From Singulisphaera acidiphila DSM 18658 (GTDB lineage Bacteria; Planctomycetota; Planctomycetia; Isosphaerales; Isosphaeraceae), in assembly GCF_000242455.2 (NCBI RefSeq), contig NC_019892.1, positions 6,210,744-6,274,743 of the forward strand: a DNA stretch of 64,000 bases, written 5' to 3'. Numbering within the stretch: the first letter of the stretch is position 1; each line of letters opens with the position of its first letter. Positions 27,204 to 34,712 of the stretch are shown here, piece after piece. The position numbers were made by a program, and so were the translations under genes. The notes under the pieces are model-generated. The model did no database searches. It had not been told where the DNA came from and worked only from the letters and a program-made list of their open reading frames with translations.

Positions 27204-27876
27204 GCCACTCGAGAAGCCAACTCTTGCGACGACGCTGGTCGGATTCGGATAATGATAAAGATATATGAATTGTTTATTTTTTTTGTTATTGGTGATGTTT
27301 TTTTGTGTGGTTTTTTACGAACAGTGTTTTTGTGGTTCAAGGTGTGTGTTAAGTCGAGCAAGTCCTGAAACAGAGTGGGATTGTCGGTGGCTATCGACGA
27401 TGGCAAGCGGTACGACTTCCACATCGATCGTACTGTTCGTCCCCAAAGGGGGATCGACCCGCCGACGGGGGATTGCGTGAATCCATCAACCGTAGGCCTA
27501 TCTATCGTACGATCGGCCTTTTGGGAACTGGTGGGCTGGGCCCATTCCTTGAAAAGTTCCGTTGGCAGACAAAGAGGTGTGGTGCAGCGCAAGACTTACT
27601 GGCTAAGGAGTAGCGATGGGATGCCGATGACTTTCGGGTCGCGGACGGATATAGTCAGGGCGAAGGAGGACGATCCACAATTGCCCCAGAACAAGGAGGT
27701 ATCGCCCGTTCACCTTTGCGGATTTGGAGATTCTGGTTACCGCAACGGCCGGGCCTATTCGTTAATGCCACCACTGAGCAACAAGCGTGTGGTGATTGTT
27801 GTATTGAAATGCGTGTGTGGATTGCTTGTTTTGTTGTCTGGGTTTTCTGATCCGACCGTTAACCAAGGAGGTAAAG
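27204..27876. other. Long AT-rich intergenic region
   Basis: About 670 bases. Around 27245-27330 it is very AT-rich (long T runs, TTTATTTTTTTTG), unlike the surroundings. The plus frame 27375-27983 overlaps the next gene and looks non-coding. The stretch may serve as terminator for def and promoter for the secreted protein that follows. Confidence 0.45.
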
Positions 27877-28533
27877 ATGCGTTGTCAAACGCTGTCGACA
27901 GTGTTCCTGGGATTGGGGCTGGTTGGCGGAATCGCGGTCATGGCGCAGCAACGCGATGTTACGGTCTTTGCGGGGCAGAGTAAATCCCGACCGGTACTCG
28001 CTCAAGCTTCGGTTCCTTTGCCCAACGAGCTCCAACAGACGCCTGGGTCAGCATTGCCCGTTTCGCCGGAAGAATCCCAGCCAGAGTCGGTTCGCTCACC
28101 GGTCCCTTTACCGACTCCATCACAGGACCTACAGCCCTCAGCGGGTGGTGTCCCTTTACCGACTCCATCACAGCACCTACTGCCCTCAGCGGGTGGTGAG
28201 CCTGCGTCCGGGGAACAGCAACCGAACGACCCGATGGACGACCTGAAAGCGTTCCATCAACAGAGCCGTCAGAAGGCTGAAGACCATATCAAGGCGCTGA
28301 CCAAGGAGGCGGAGACGCTTCGCGCGAGGCTTCAAAAGGTGGAGGCCGCACTCGAGGGCTGGAAGGCGCTCAGCATTGCCTTGGAGCAGGATCCGGACCA
28401 GAAGCCTGTCTTATCTGTCCGAAGAGGTTTCCGAAGGAGCGAGGAGGAACCGCCGACGGACCTGAGTCCGGCCCCGTTGGAATCGATCCCGCAGGATCCT
28501 GCTCTCCCATCGATTCCCCCTCAAGCCAGGTAA
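27877..28533 (+). CDS. Small secreted Pro-rich coiled-coil protein
   Basis: A 218-residue protein with AAGGAGG 5 bases before the ATG at 27877, one of the best ribosome sites in the window. Signal peptide: MRCQTLSTVFLGLGLVGGI, cut near VMAQ. Residues about 40-110 are Pro/Ser-rich and include two near-identical 16-residue repeats (VPLPTPSQDLQPSAGG and VPLPTPSQHLLPSAGG) coded by a 48-bp tandem duplication. Residues about 120-170 form a charged coiled coil (FHQQSRQKAEDHIKALTKEA). The C-terminus is again Pro-rich. No known family; a cell-envelope role is a guess. Confidence 0.7.
   Translation: MRCQTLSTVFLGLGLVGGIAVMAQQRDVTVFAGQSKSRPVLAQASVPLPNELQQTPGSALPVSPEESQPESVRSPVPLPTPSQDLQPSAGGVPLPTPSQHLLPSAGGEPASGEQQPNDPMDDLKAFHQQSRQKAEDHIKALTKEAETLRARLQKVEAALEGWKALSIALEQDPDQKPVLSVRRGFRRSEEEPPTDLSPAPLESIPQDPALPSIPPQAR
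28103..28198 (+). repeat. 48-bp in-frame tandem repeat, two units
   Basis: Units 28103-28150 and 28151-28198 agree at 46 of 48 positions by eye. Each encodes one Pro/Ser-rich 16-residue block of the secreted protein, so copy-number change keeps the frame. Confidence 0.9.
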
Positions 28534-28585
28534 GGGCCTGGGGTTACTTGCGAGATGCGGTGGGGGCTGCGATGAGTTTGTGGGA

Positions 28586-28623
28586 GACCGCGGGGCTTGA
28601 ATATATTCAAGCCCGGTGCGGTC
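28586..28623 (+). terminator. Perfect-palindrome hairpin after the secreted protein gene
   Basis: A 22-bp perfect palindrome centred on GGGCTTGAATA/TATTCAAGCCC (28593-28614), extended by GACCGC at 28586-28591 and GCGGTC at 28618-28623. It lies about 50 bases after the stop. There is no T-run, so the terminator role is likely but not certain. Confidence 0.55.
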
Positions 28624-28751
28624 ATTCACAAGTTGATGAAGCAAGAGGGACCGCGGAATTCGCGTGAATCGCGAAAAAAAGAGTGCTCAAGGCTTGGCTG
28701 AGGTATCGAACGACAGCGGGCGCGAAAGTCATGACCTCTGGAGCACGTCCA

Positions 28752-28937
28752 TTACAGGGACGTACGGGGGAACAACGCTTTCAGTTTCCCCGCCTTCACG
28801 GATTTGTCCGCCCCCTCTTTGCGAATCATGTCGCTGGCCAGCACGCCGCCCGATGATGCGAGTTCCTTGAGTTTCTGAGAGGTGAAGGGTCCGGAGCTTT
28901 TCGCTCCGGCTCGGCTGATGAACCATTGGGAAGCCAT
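28752..28937 (-). CDS. GYF_2-domain mini-protein
   Basis: A 61-residue protein with AGGAG 6 bases before its ATG at 28937. The sequence MASQWFISRAGAKSSGPFTS then QKLKELASSGGVLASDMIRK is a complete GYF_2 domain (W-F-x...GPFT...L...G...DMI), a fold thought to bind Pro-rich peptides. Normally it is a module of larger planctomycete membrane proteins; here it stands alone. It is read toward the secreted Pro-rich protein gene, an interesting neighbour for a putative Pro-binder, though that link is only suggestive. Confidence 0.8.
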   Translation of the reverse strand: MASQWFISRAGAKSSGPFTSQKLKELASSGGVLASDMIRKEGADKSVKAGKLKALFPRTSL

Positions 28938-29025
28938 TGAGTGCTCCTGAGAGTCAGAAATTGATGGTATCCTGAGAAAGCATAAATCAACATACCAAAG
29001 GTCTTGACTTTTTTCAAGAGCCTGG

Positions 29026-29544
29026 TCATTTCTCGCCGATCGGCCCCAGGTTTTCCATGGATGGAGTCGGTTTTCGCACGAGACTGGAAGCTTTGGGGGT
29101 GTTCTGCAGGACGAAGCCAAGGTGATGGGCGCAGTGCATGCAGTGAAATCGGGTCCATTCGCCCCGTCGGAGCGGCCCGAGACGGGGATGAGCGGGGAAC
29201 GGCCCGTTGCTTGCAGAGAACCGCTGGATCGCGGCGCTGAGGGATTGGGCTTCGGCGGAGGTGTCGACGGTCCGGGGTGGCACCAGAGTCGGGTGGGAGG
29301 CGTGCTGCTTCTCGGGAAAGAAGCCCGACCTGAAGAAGCGACGATAGGCGATCCCTTGCACCCGGGTTGGTTCCGAAGTGTCTGGTTCCCCCTCCATCGA
29401 GAGTGCGATTCCCGCCGTGAGGTGATGGAGGATTTGTCCGAGGGACCACCGGCCGACCGTGGTATGGCCTTCCAAGAGGTGTTCCACATCGGGCATGACT
29501 TCGTCGAGGCGGGCGAAGGTCAGGTCTCGTCGTTGGGACATCAT
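29026..29544 (-). CDS. DUF1569 (DinB-like) protein
   Basis: A 172-residue protein; the start at 29544 has AAGGAG 8 bases upstream. The helical pattern RDLTFARLDEVMPDVEHLL, the block GRWSLGQILHHLTAGI and the C-terminal WTRFHCMHCAHHLGFV are the DUF1569 signature, a four-helix DinB/YfiT-like fold with His residues that may bind a metal. Family members are of unknown function; related DinB folds are thiol-dependent transferases or hydrolases. The spacing of about 90 bases to the GYF gene on the same strand allows co-transcription. Confidence 0.75.
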   Translation of the reverse strand: MMSQRRDLTFARLDEVMPDVEHLLEGHTTVGRWSLGQILHHLTAGIALSMEGEPDTSEPTRVQGIAYRRFFRSGFFPEKQHASHPTLVPPRTVDTSAEAQSLSAAIQRFSASNGPFPAHPRLGPLRRGEWTRFHCMHCAHHLGFVLQNTPKASSLVRKPTPSMENLGPIGEK

Positions 29545-29800
29545 GCAACACGCTCCTTCTTCGGACAAGTTGACACGAACAAGGGGGCGATTCGGGGCGA
29601 TCCAAGATTCCGAAGCGAAAGGTGGCCCCACCAAACCAACGACCTTCCGGGACGATCATTGAGGCTTTGGGAAGTACGTACTTTCAGAACGCAGTCCTCC
29701 AAAAAGAAAATGACCTTCTGCCCCGTGGTTCCCGGGAGGGAAGGTCATCGTCGTCTCATGATGGCTGCTTGGCCGAGTGCTCAGAAGTTTTTGTTCCAGA

Positions 29801-29934
29801 GGTATTGTCAATCTTCGACGGGCCGGCAAAAAGTCCGAAATCAGAGAATGCACCTACTGGATTTCTCGGGGTTCTCGAACACTTTACGGTGTGAAAATCG
29901 ACTTTTTGCCGGCTCGTCGAAGATTGACAATACC
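29801..29934. mobile_element. MITE-like element with 35-bp terminal inverted repeats
   Basis: 29801-29835 and 29900-29934 are inverted copies over 35 bp with one mismatch (GGTATTGTCAATCTTCGACG at the outer end). They enclose 64 bases with no gene. The total of 134 bp fits a miniature element mobilised by a transposase elsewhere. I could not see a clear target duplication. A large transcribed hairpin is the alternative. Confidence 0.55.
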
Positions 29935-29956
29935 TTGGGCAACGGTCCTAAACGGT

Positions 29957-30964
29957 TTACTTCGATGTTTGAGGCTTGGATACCCATCCTAAACCGCCGC
30001 AGGAGCAAATCACAACCCCGGAAAGATGCTCCTGACCCGGTGGAAATGTCGGTCGACCCGACCCCCGGCAATCAGGACACGCGATGGCATCTCGGGGCTT
30101 CGGAGGCAACAGGAATTCGAGTTCCGGGTGAAGTTTGGTTCCCTGAAACAGCCCCATATTTCGCAAGCGTTCGTCGTGGACTTGCTCGATTTCACCAGGC
30201 TCGTCAACGTACGGAACGTAGACAATCTCACCTTCTGGTCGCAAAGCCATGAAGCCCGTCCAATCGAAGAGAAGCGGCAGCACGTTCGCTTTAGCGACAG
30301 TTTCATGGACGTGGGCATAGATAGATGTCGAGTCCTCGATGAACTCGGCGATCCGCCTTTCGACTTTCTCACGCTGAGCTAATGACAAGTCAACGTGGTT
30401 GAGTTTCAACTGCGGCGGGTTCTCGACCTTTGATCGACTTCTCCTCTCCCACCCGATTTTCATCAATCGGCCAATTGCCCGTAAACCGAGCCAAAGTCCG
30501 AAGAACAAGACGAGCAGGGAGAGCGGTGCCATCCCGTTACCTTGATTGAAAGGATCGATGCGGAGGCAGAATTCGATGATGGGCCAAAGGCCCCACAAGT
30601 CGTAGATCCTAGCCACTCGCCATTGCTTCGACATCGCTCTCTGAGCTGTGAGGGCTGCTCGCTCCCAACCTGCTGCCTGTTTGAGCCACGATCCGCTGGT
30701 CGGGGCCTCCATCTGCTCGGGACAGAGCCGAAGCGTCTCCGCTTCCTTCGTAGCTCGGTTCCAAGGGATGCCTCGGGAAGCCCATCTCCGGCAGGTGGTC
30801 GCTCGTGCAGTGAAGAGTGTGCTTTCGTTGCCGCAGAGATAAGCCATCAAATAGTGAGGGTTGGCTCGCTCGATGCAGCACAGGCGGAGTCGGTTAATCG
30901 CCGGGCCGCCCCCGAAGGCGACGGCGACAAACGCCACCACGAATATCATTCGCCTTGTCGTCAT
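29957..30964 (-). CDS. Membrane protein with C-terminal Cys-pair (zinc) tail
   Basis: A 335-residue protein started at the ATG at 30964 (MTTRRMIFVVAFVAVAFGG), since the frame upstream lacks protein character; no strong ribosome site supports it. One N-terminal helix (residues 6-19) and a second near 150-170 (MAPLSLLVLFFGLWLGL) bracket a Trp/Cys-rich section. The C-terminal half is soluble, with a charged helix (LSLAQREKVERRIAEFIED) and ends in CPDCRGSG and CSCGGLGW, a DnaJ-like Cys pattern that may bind zinc. Family not recognised. Confidence 0.55.
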   Translation of the reverse strand: MTTRRMIFVVAFVAVAFGGGPAINRLRLCCIERANPHYLMAYLCGNESTLFTARATTCRRWASRGIPWNRATKEAETLRLCPEQMEAPTSGSWLKQAAGWERAALTAQRAMSKQWRVARIYDLWGLWPIIEFCLRIDPFNQGNGMAPLSLLVLFFGLWLGLRAIGRLMKIGWERRSRSKVENPPQLKLNHVDLSLAQREKVERRIAEFIEDSTSIYAHVHETVAKANVLPLLFDWTGFMALRPEGEIVYVPYVDEPGEIEQVHDERLRNMGLFQGTKLHPELEFLLPPKPRDAIACPDCRGSGRPTFPPGQEHLSGVVICSCGGLGWVSKPQTSK

Positions 30965-31394
30965 AGGAGGAAGTCTCACAGGTTTCGACCCCTCGTTGAC
31001 CTGACCGCGTGCCTCGCTCCTGATGCCTCCACCCGTGGGGGCAGGGAAGCTTTCCCCTCTCACTTACCGGGGTAGGCATCACAGTGTGACGCCCGTTAGA
31101 AGGGGTTTTCGGGATCGATGGGCGACGAGTGCCGATCGGCCCGGTTCGCACAATCGGCTCACTGCTTTCATGGTTCTTGCCTGGAATGTCATCGGCATGA
31201 CCAAGGTCAAGGCGTGGTCAAAAGCGTTCGTAATGGAACGAGCGGAGGAGGTCCTTGGCGTCAAAATCGAGTTCGATCCAAACCAGGGATTGATCCTGCG
31301 TGATCGTCATCTAACTCGTGCCATCGGGCCTTTTGCCTTCGGAACTCGGCGGTCCCACGATGGCTACGACTTCGGGCTTCGTCATCCCGACCCG

Positions 31395-32699
31395 CAGGGC
31401 CAGCGCATATCAAACACGCTGTAGTGAAAGGACTTGCGTGAGGTAGTCCGTATTAATCATACAGGACATCATCTTTCCACGTAGGCTATCCTTGTCGGGA
31501 TGACGCTTCAGCAGCGTCACGGCGAACCGCCGAAGCCAGCTCAAGTTGTTCCCCAAAGTCCGCTCGCGAGTGCGGTGCTCATCTTCGCGAAAGTTCACAT
31601 CGAGCACCCAGTGCATCGACTCGATACTCCAGTGACCGCGGACCGCTTCGCCGAAACGCTTGCCGCTCAGATAGTGGCTGCTGAGATAGTAACGCACCTC
31701 GTCCGACTCCGTCCCATCGGCATGCTGCGTGATTCGCACCGCATAGCCAATTGCCTTGATCCAGGGCCAATCCTTCAGCGGCGCGAAATCAGTCGGCACC
31801 TTGACCAGATAATAGGAACGCTCGTCGATGCGGCCGTGCCCGGCATCACGGGTCTCGTCGTATCGATAGTGGAGGTCCTCGAGATCGCGTTCCAGGTGGT
31901 CGAGGAAGAACGCTTGGATCGCGGTTGCGAGCTTCGGCTGATTGTCTTTGACGGCGATCACGCAGTCGCCGCCACCGTCAACGATCTGCTCGACAATCGC
32001 TTTCTGGCAGCCCATCGCGTCGATCGTGATGAGCGTATCCGTGAGGTCAATCTGCTCGAGAAGTTTTGGGATGGCTGTGATCTCGTTGGACTTGGCGTCG
32101 GTGGCCACCTGACCCAGCGCAATGCCCTGCTCGCTGGCCCAGGCGCTGACAATGTGCAGATTGCCAAGACCTTTGGCCGCATCGTGCGATCCGCGACAGG
32201 CTTTGCCGTCGATAGCGACGTGTCGGCGGGAGTTCTCAGTGTCGGCGGGGATCGCGTCGCAGATCCAGTCCTGGAAGCAGCGTTGAAAGGCTTCGGGTTT
32301 CAGCGCCATGAGCAAGCGTCGGATGCAATCCCGTGAGGGGATGCCGTTGGGCAGGGCCAGATGCAGGGCCAGCCAGGACTCACGATTCTTGGCCCAGCGA
32401 TGAATGGCGGTAGGGCCATCGCATCCGCAGATGACGGCGCAGACCGCGATGACAGCGATATCGACCATCAAATGCCGACGATTGCGTGCGTGGCGGGGAT
32501 CGGAGAGCGATTCGAAATAAGAGCCGATGGAGCCGACATCGACGGGCTTGGCCATGGGAGGCATCCTGGGATCGGTCGGTGTCGGCCTCCGCACACCCGG
32601 AGTGCAGTAAGCCGATTCACGAGGACCGATTCAAAGATAACGAGCCACGGTCTGTCGCGCCAGACTACTCAGGCCGCACAGTTATACGCGCTGGCCCTG
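31395..32699 (-). mobile_element. ISAs1-family insertion sequence, copy 2
   Basis: 1305 bp, same ends and orientation as the copy at 22308-23612, 9087 bases away. The only difference I noticed is at 32472 (A) against 23385 (G), a silent His codon change in the transposase. Both have intact duplications, pointing to recent activity. Confidence 0.93.
31410..32594 (-). CDS. ISAs1-family DDE transposase (same protein as copy 1)
   Basis: 394 residues with the same amino-acid sequence as the transposase at 22323-23507, with the first and second Asp and the C-terminal Glu region intact. It is encoded within the element that interrupts the BamE-like gene. Confidence 0.93.
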   Translation of the reverse strand: MRRPTPTDPRMPPMAKPVDVGSIGSYFESLSDPRHARNRRHLMVDIAVIAVCAVICGCDGPTAIHRWAKNRESWLALHLALPNGIPSRDCIRRLLMALKPEAFQRCFQDWICDAIPADTENSRRHVAIDGKACRGSHDAAKGLGNLHIVSAWASEQGIALGQVATDAKSNEITAIPKLLEQIDLTDTLITIDAMGCQKAIVEQIVDGGGDCVIAVKDNQPKLATAIQAFFLDHLERDLEDLHYRYDETRDAGHGRIDERSYYLVKVPTDFAPLKDWPWIKAIGYAVRITQHADGTESDEVRYYLSSHYLSGKRFGEAVRGHWSIESMHWVLDVNFREDEHRTRERTLGNNLSWLRRFAVTLLKRHPDKDSLRGKMMSCMINTDYLTQVLSLQRV

Positions 32700-32817
32700 T
32701 CCCGACCCGCAAGCCGTCCGATGACGGCAATCCCCATCCCTGACACGTCCATATACAACTGGCGGGGAGAGTCAAGGCGATGCCGAAGATGCAGGCGATC
32801 ATGGTGCGACGTTTCAT

Positions 32818-33349
32818 AGAGCCGCTCGGACAAGCCGGTTTAGGGTGGTCTAGCTCTTCATCCAACCAAGGCTCAACCGTAGACGGCTGGACCCAGCCCT
32901 TGATGAGTCGGTGCTCCGCTATTGTCTCGCAACGACGGCATTGGTGCCAACTTGAAGGTGGGGGCCGGATGACATTCACGCAGAGGCATCCCATCGTCCT
33001 GGCCCCGCACTACGGGCACGCCTGTCGGCCCGCGATTATGCGGTACGGAGCCACAACACCGGCGACGTAGAGGTCGTACACAAGGAAGTTCGAGATGGGA
33101 ATCATGAAGAGGATCAGCGGCAGGGGATCAAACTGTGAATTCAAGATCCATAAAAATAAGGATATTAGGATTATCGTACTTATAAACTGCTAGATCTTGA
33201 AACGAAGCCTCGATATCTTCTGTCCCCTTCCCATCATCGAGGTCTTGCGAGTTCCTCGTCATTCAGTCAAGGCAAATTACGACGTAGACACAGGAGCACC
33301 TTCCAACTAGAATCTCGCCGCCCATTGGCGACACTCATGGAGGATGACG
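32818..33349. other. Intergenic region, no gene called
   Basis: About 530 bases between the broken BamE-like gene and the next small gene. AT-rich around 33130-33200. A plus frame 32780-33070 exists but is Ser/Gln-rich nonsense-like and overlaps the pseudogene start. Confidence 0.4.
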
Positions 33350-33640
33350 ATGAAGACGCTGATCTCCGGTCTTGCAGTTGCCTGTCTGGTAGGGGTTGTC
33401 GAAGCTGATGAATGGGATTCGCGACCCCAGCAACTTGGGCTTTACTACCGCGAAGCACCAAGTTTAACGACTGGTCCGAGGCCGCTTGGGTTGTATTTCG
33501 AGGCTGAGTCGGGAATGGTAATTGCACCCCGAACTCCAAGGACATCCGCCTTGACTAAGCGTCGGGCGTTCTATTTGGAGCAGCTGAAAAAGAAGTCAAG
33601 CGAGGGACGCATTCCATCGACCGGCCGTCAAGCGAAGTAA
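33350..33640 (+). CDS. Small secreted hypothetical protein
   Basis: A 96-residue protein. TGGAGG ends 6 bases before the ATG at 33350 (an ATG at 33344 touches the ribosome site and is unlikely). Signal peptide MKTLISGLAVACLVGVVEA, then a mature part with two similar phrases, RPQQLGLYYREAP and GPRPLGLYFEAE, and a basic C-terminal helix (TKRRAFYLEQLKKKSS). No family recognised. GC content is lower than in neighbours, so it may be an acquired or fast-evolving gene. Confidence 0.55.
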   Translation: MKTLISGLAVACLVGVVEADEWDSRPQQLGLYYREAPSLTTGPRPLGLYFEAESGMVIAPRTPRTSALTKRRAFYLEQLKKKSSEGRIPSTGRQAK

Positions 33641-33839
33641 GCCTTCAGACCGCTCTAAGAATTAGTTCCAATGGTCGGAGACTCGGTCGATTCGCCTACC
33701 TCCGTGTCCTGAGCCGCAGGTCGGTTCACTTCGCAACAACAGTGGCAGCGTTGTCCCGAAGAAGGATCTCGTGGTGTGAACGTCGGTCGAAAAACGTAGC
33801 GCGCGCCGGTTGAAAAACGTAGCGCCCGGTAAACAGACG

Positions 33840-34712
33840 TTACCTGCTCGAGCTCGCCTCGTCCACAGGGGACGATCGCTCAGCCACTCGACTTTCGTCC
33901 ACGAGTCCCGTGCTCGATGCCCTCCTTTCGCGATTCAAGCCATCACCGCCCCGACGACGCTTCGCCTCCTTGAGGCGATAACTCTCACTGCCCGTCTCCA
34001 CGATGTGACAGCGATGGGTCAGCCGGTCCAACGCCGCTGCCGTCAAACTCGCGTCCAGCAGTACCTCCGTCCAGCGCTCGAACGGCAGGTTCGTTGTCAC
34101 GATTAGGCTGGTTCTCTCATATGAAGTACTGATGACATCAAAGAGCAGCTCTGCTCCCACTTTGCTCGCCGGCACGTAACCCAGCTCATCGAGCACCAAC
34201 AGGTCCAGCTTGCTCAGCTGGCCCTTCAGCCTCGCCAACTGGTGCTGATCCCGTGCCTCCAGAAGGCTGGTGATCAACTCGGTCACACGCACGAAACGCA
34301 CCCGCTTGCCCCGCTGGCATGCCTCCACCGCCAGTGACGTCGCCAGGTGGGTCTTCCCCGTACCCGACGCACCGACCAAGAGAATATTCTCACGCTTGTC
34401 AATGTATTCGCATCTCGAAAGTTCACGCAACAGATGCTCGGGAATCGCCGGCTGGGCCGCGAACGCGAACTCACCCAGCGTCTTCAACGCCGGAAACCTC
34501 GCCGCCTTCAGGCGTCGCGTCGCCGCTTTCCGTTCTCGCTCGATCAGCTCCAATTCGCACACCCGCAGCAGGTAGCCCAGATGGTCCACCCGTTCGCTCG
34601 CGCACTGCCGGGCCACCTTCTCACACTCCGCCCCGATCGTCGGCAGCTTCAATGACCTGAGCATGGGCTTCAAACGGACCAAGTCTCCTGGCGTTGCGTT
34701 CGGCTGGCTCAT
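33840..34712 (-). CDS. istB: IS21 helper ATPase IstB
   Basis: A 290-residue AAA+ ATPase that helps the transposase choose and capture target DNA. Starts MSQPNATPGDLV and overlaps the istA stop by 4 bases (ATGA at 34709-34712), a translational-coupling arrangement. Walker A GASGTGKTHLA near 110, Walker B KLDLLVLDELGYVP near 170, then the sensor region YERTSLIVTTNLPFERW. The C-terminal tail is basic and Ser-rich. The frame is open far upstream of this start only because it shadows istA. Confidence 0.93.
   Translation of the reverse strand: MSQPNATPGDLVRLKPMLRSLKLPTIGAECEKVARQCASERVDHLGYLLRVCELELIERERKAATRRLKAARFPALKTLGEFAFAAQPAIPEHLLRELSRCEYIDKRENILLVGASGTGKTHLATSLAVEACQRGKRVRFVRVTELITSLLEARDQHQLARLKGQLSKLDLLVLDELGYVPASKVGAELLFDVISTSYERTSLIVTTNLPFERWTEVLLDASLTAAALDRLTHRCHIVETGSESYRLKEAKRRRGGDGLNRERRASSTGLVDESRVAERSSPVDEASSSR

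Larger units (their letters stand above)
31385..32709. repeat. 10-bp target site duplication flanking ISAs1 copy 2
   Basis: TCCCGACCCG occurs at 31385-31394 and at 32700-32709, abutting both ends. It differs from the duplication of copy 1, so the two copies arrived independently. Confidence 0.92.
31218..32817 (-). pseudogene. BamE/SmpA-like secreted protein gene, split by ISAs1 copy 2 and carrying an in-frame stop
   Basis: Removing the IS and one copy of the 10-bp duplication joins 32817-32710 to 31394-31218 on the minus strand in one frame. It starts MKRRTMIACIFGIALTLPAS (signal peptide, with an S-C step that could be a lipobox), continues LPSSDGLRVGMTKPEVVAIVG and PPSSEGKRPDGTS, meets TAG at 31311-31313, then goes on in the same frame as MTITQDQSLVWIELDFDAKD and LLRSFHYERF before TGA at 31218. 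The GMTxxEVxxxxGPP motif and the acidic beta-strand tail are typical of BamE-like small planctomycete proteins. The TAG most simply comes from TGG (Trp). The gene is broken twice. Confidence 0.7.

Noticed and set aside
27375..27983. 202-codon plus frame upstream of the secreted Pro-rich protein
   Set aside because: It overlaps the well-supported start and ribosome site at 27877 in another frame and has no protein-like pattern.
28103..28198. CRISPR-like pair of repeats
   Set aside because: Only two adjacent units without spacers, inside a coding frame; it is a tandem protein repeat.
22298..32709. Composite transposon formed by the two ISAs1 copies
   Set aside because: Each copy has its own distinct 10-bp duplication, and the outermost flanks do not match, so they inserted one at a time.
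31197..32721. Plus-strand frame split by ISAs1 copy 2 that rejoins to end HPDPQAVR
   Set aside because: The opposite strand gives a signal peptide plus a recognisable BamE-like motif over the same bases, so the plus frame is its shadow.
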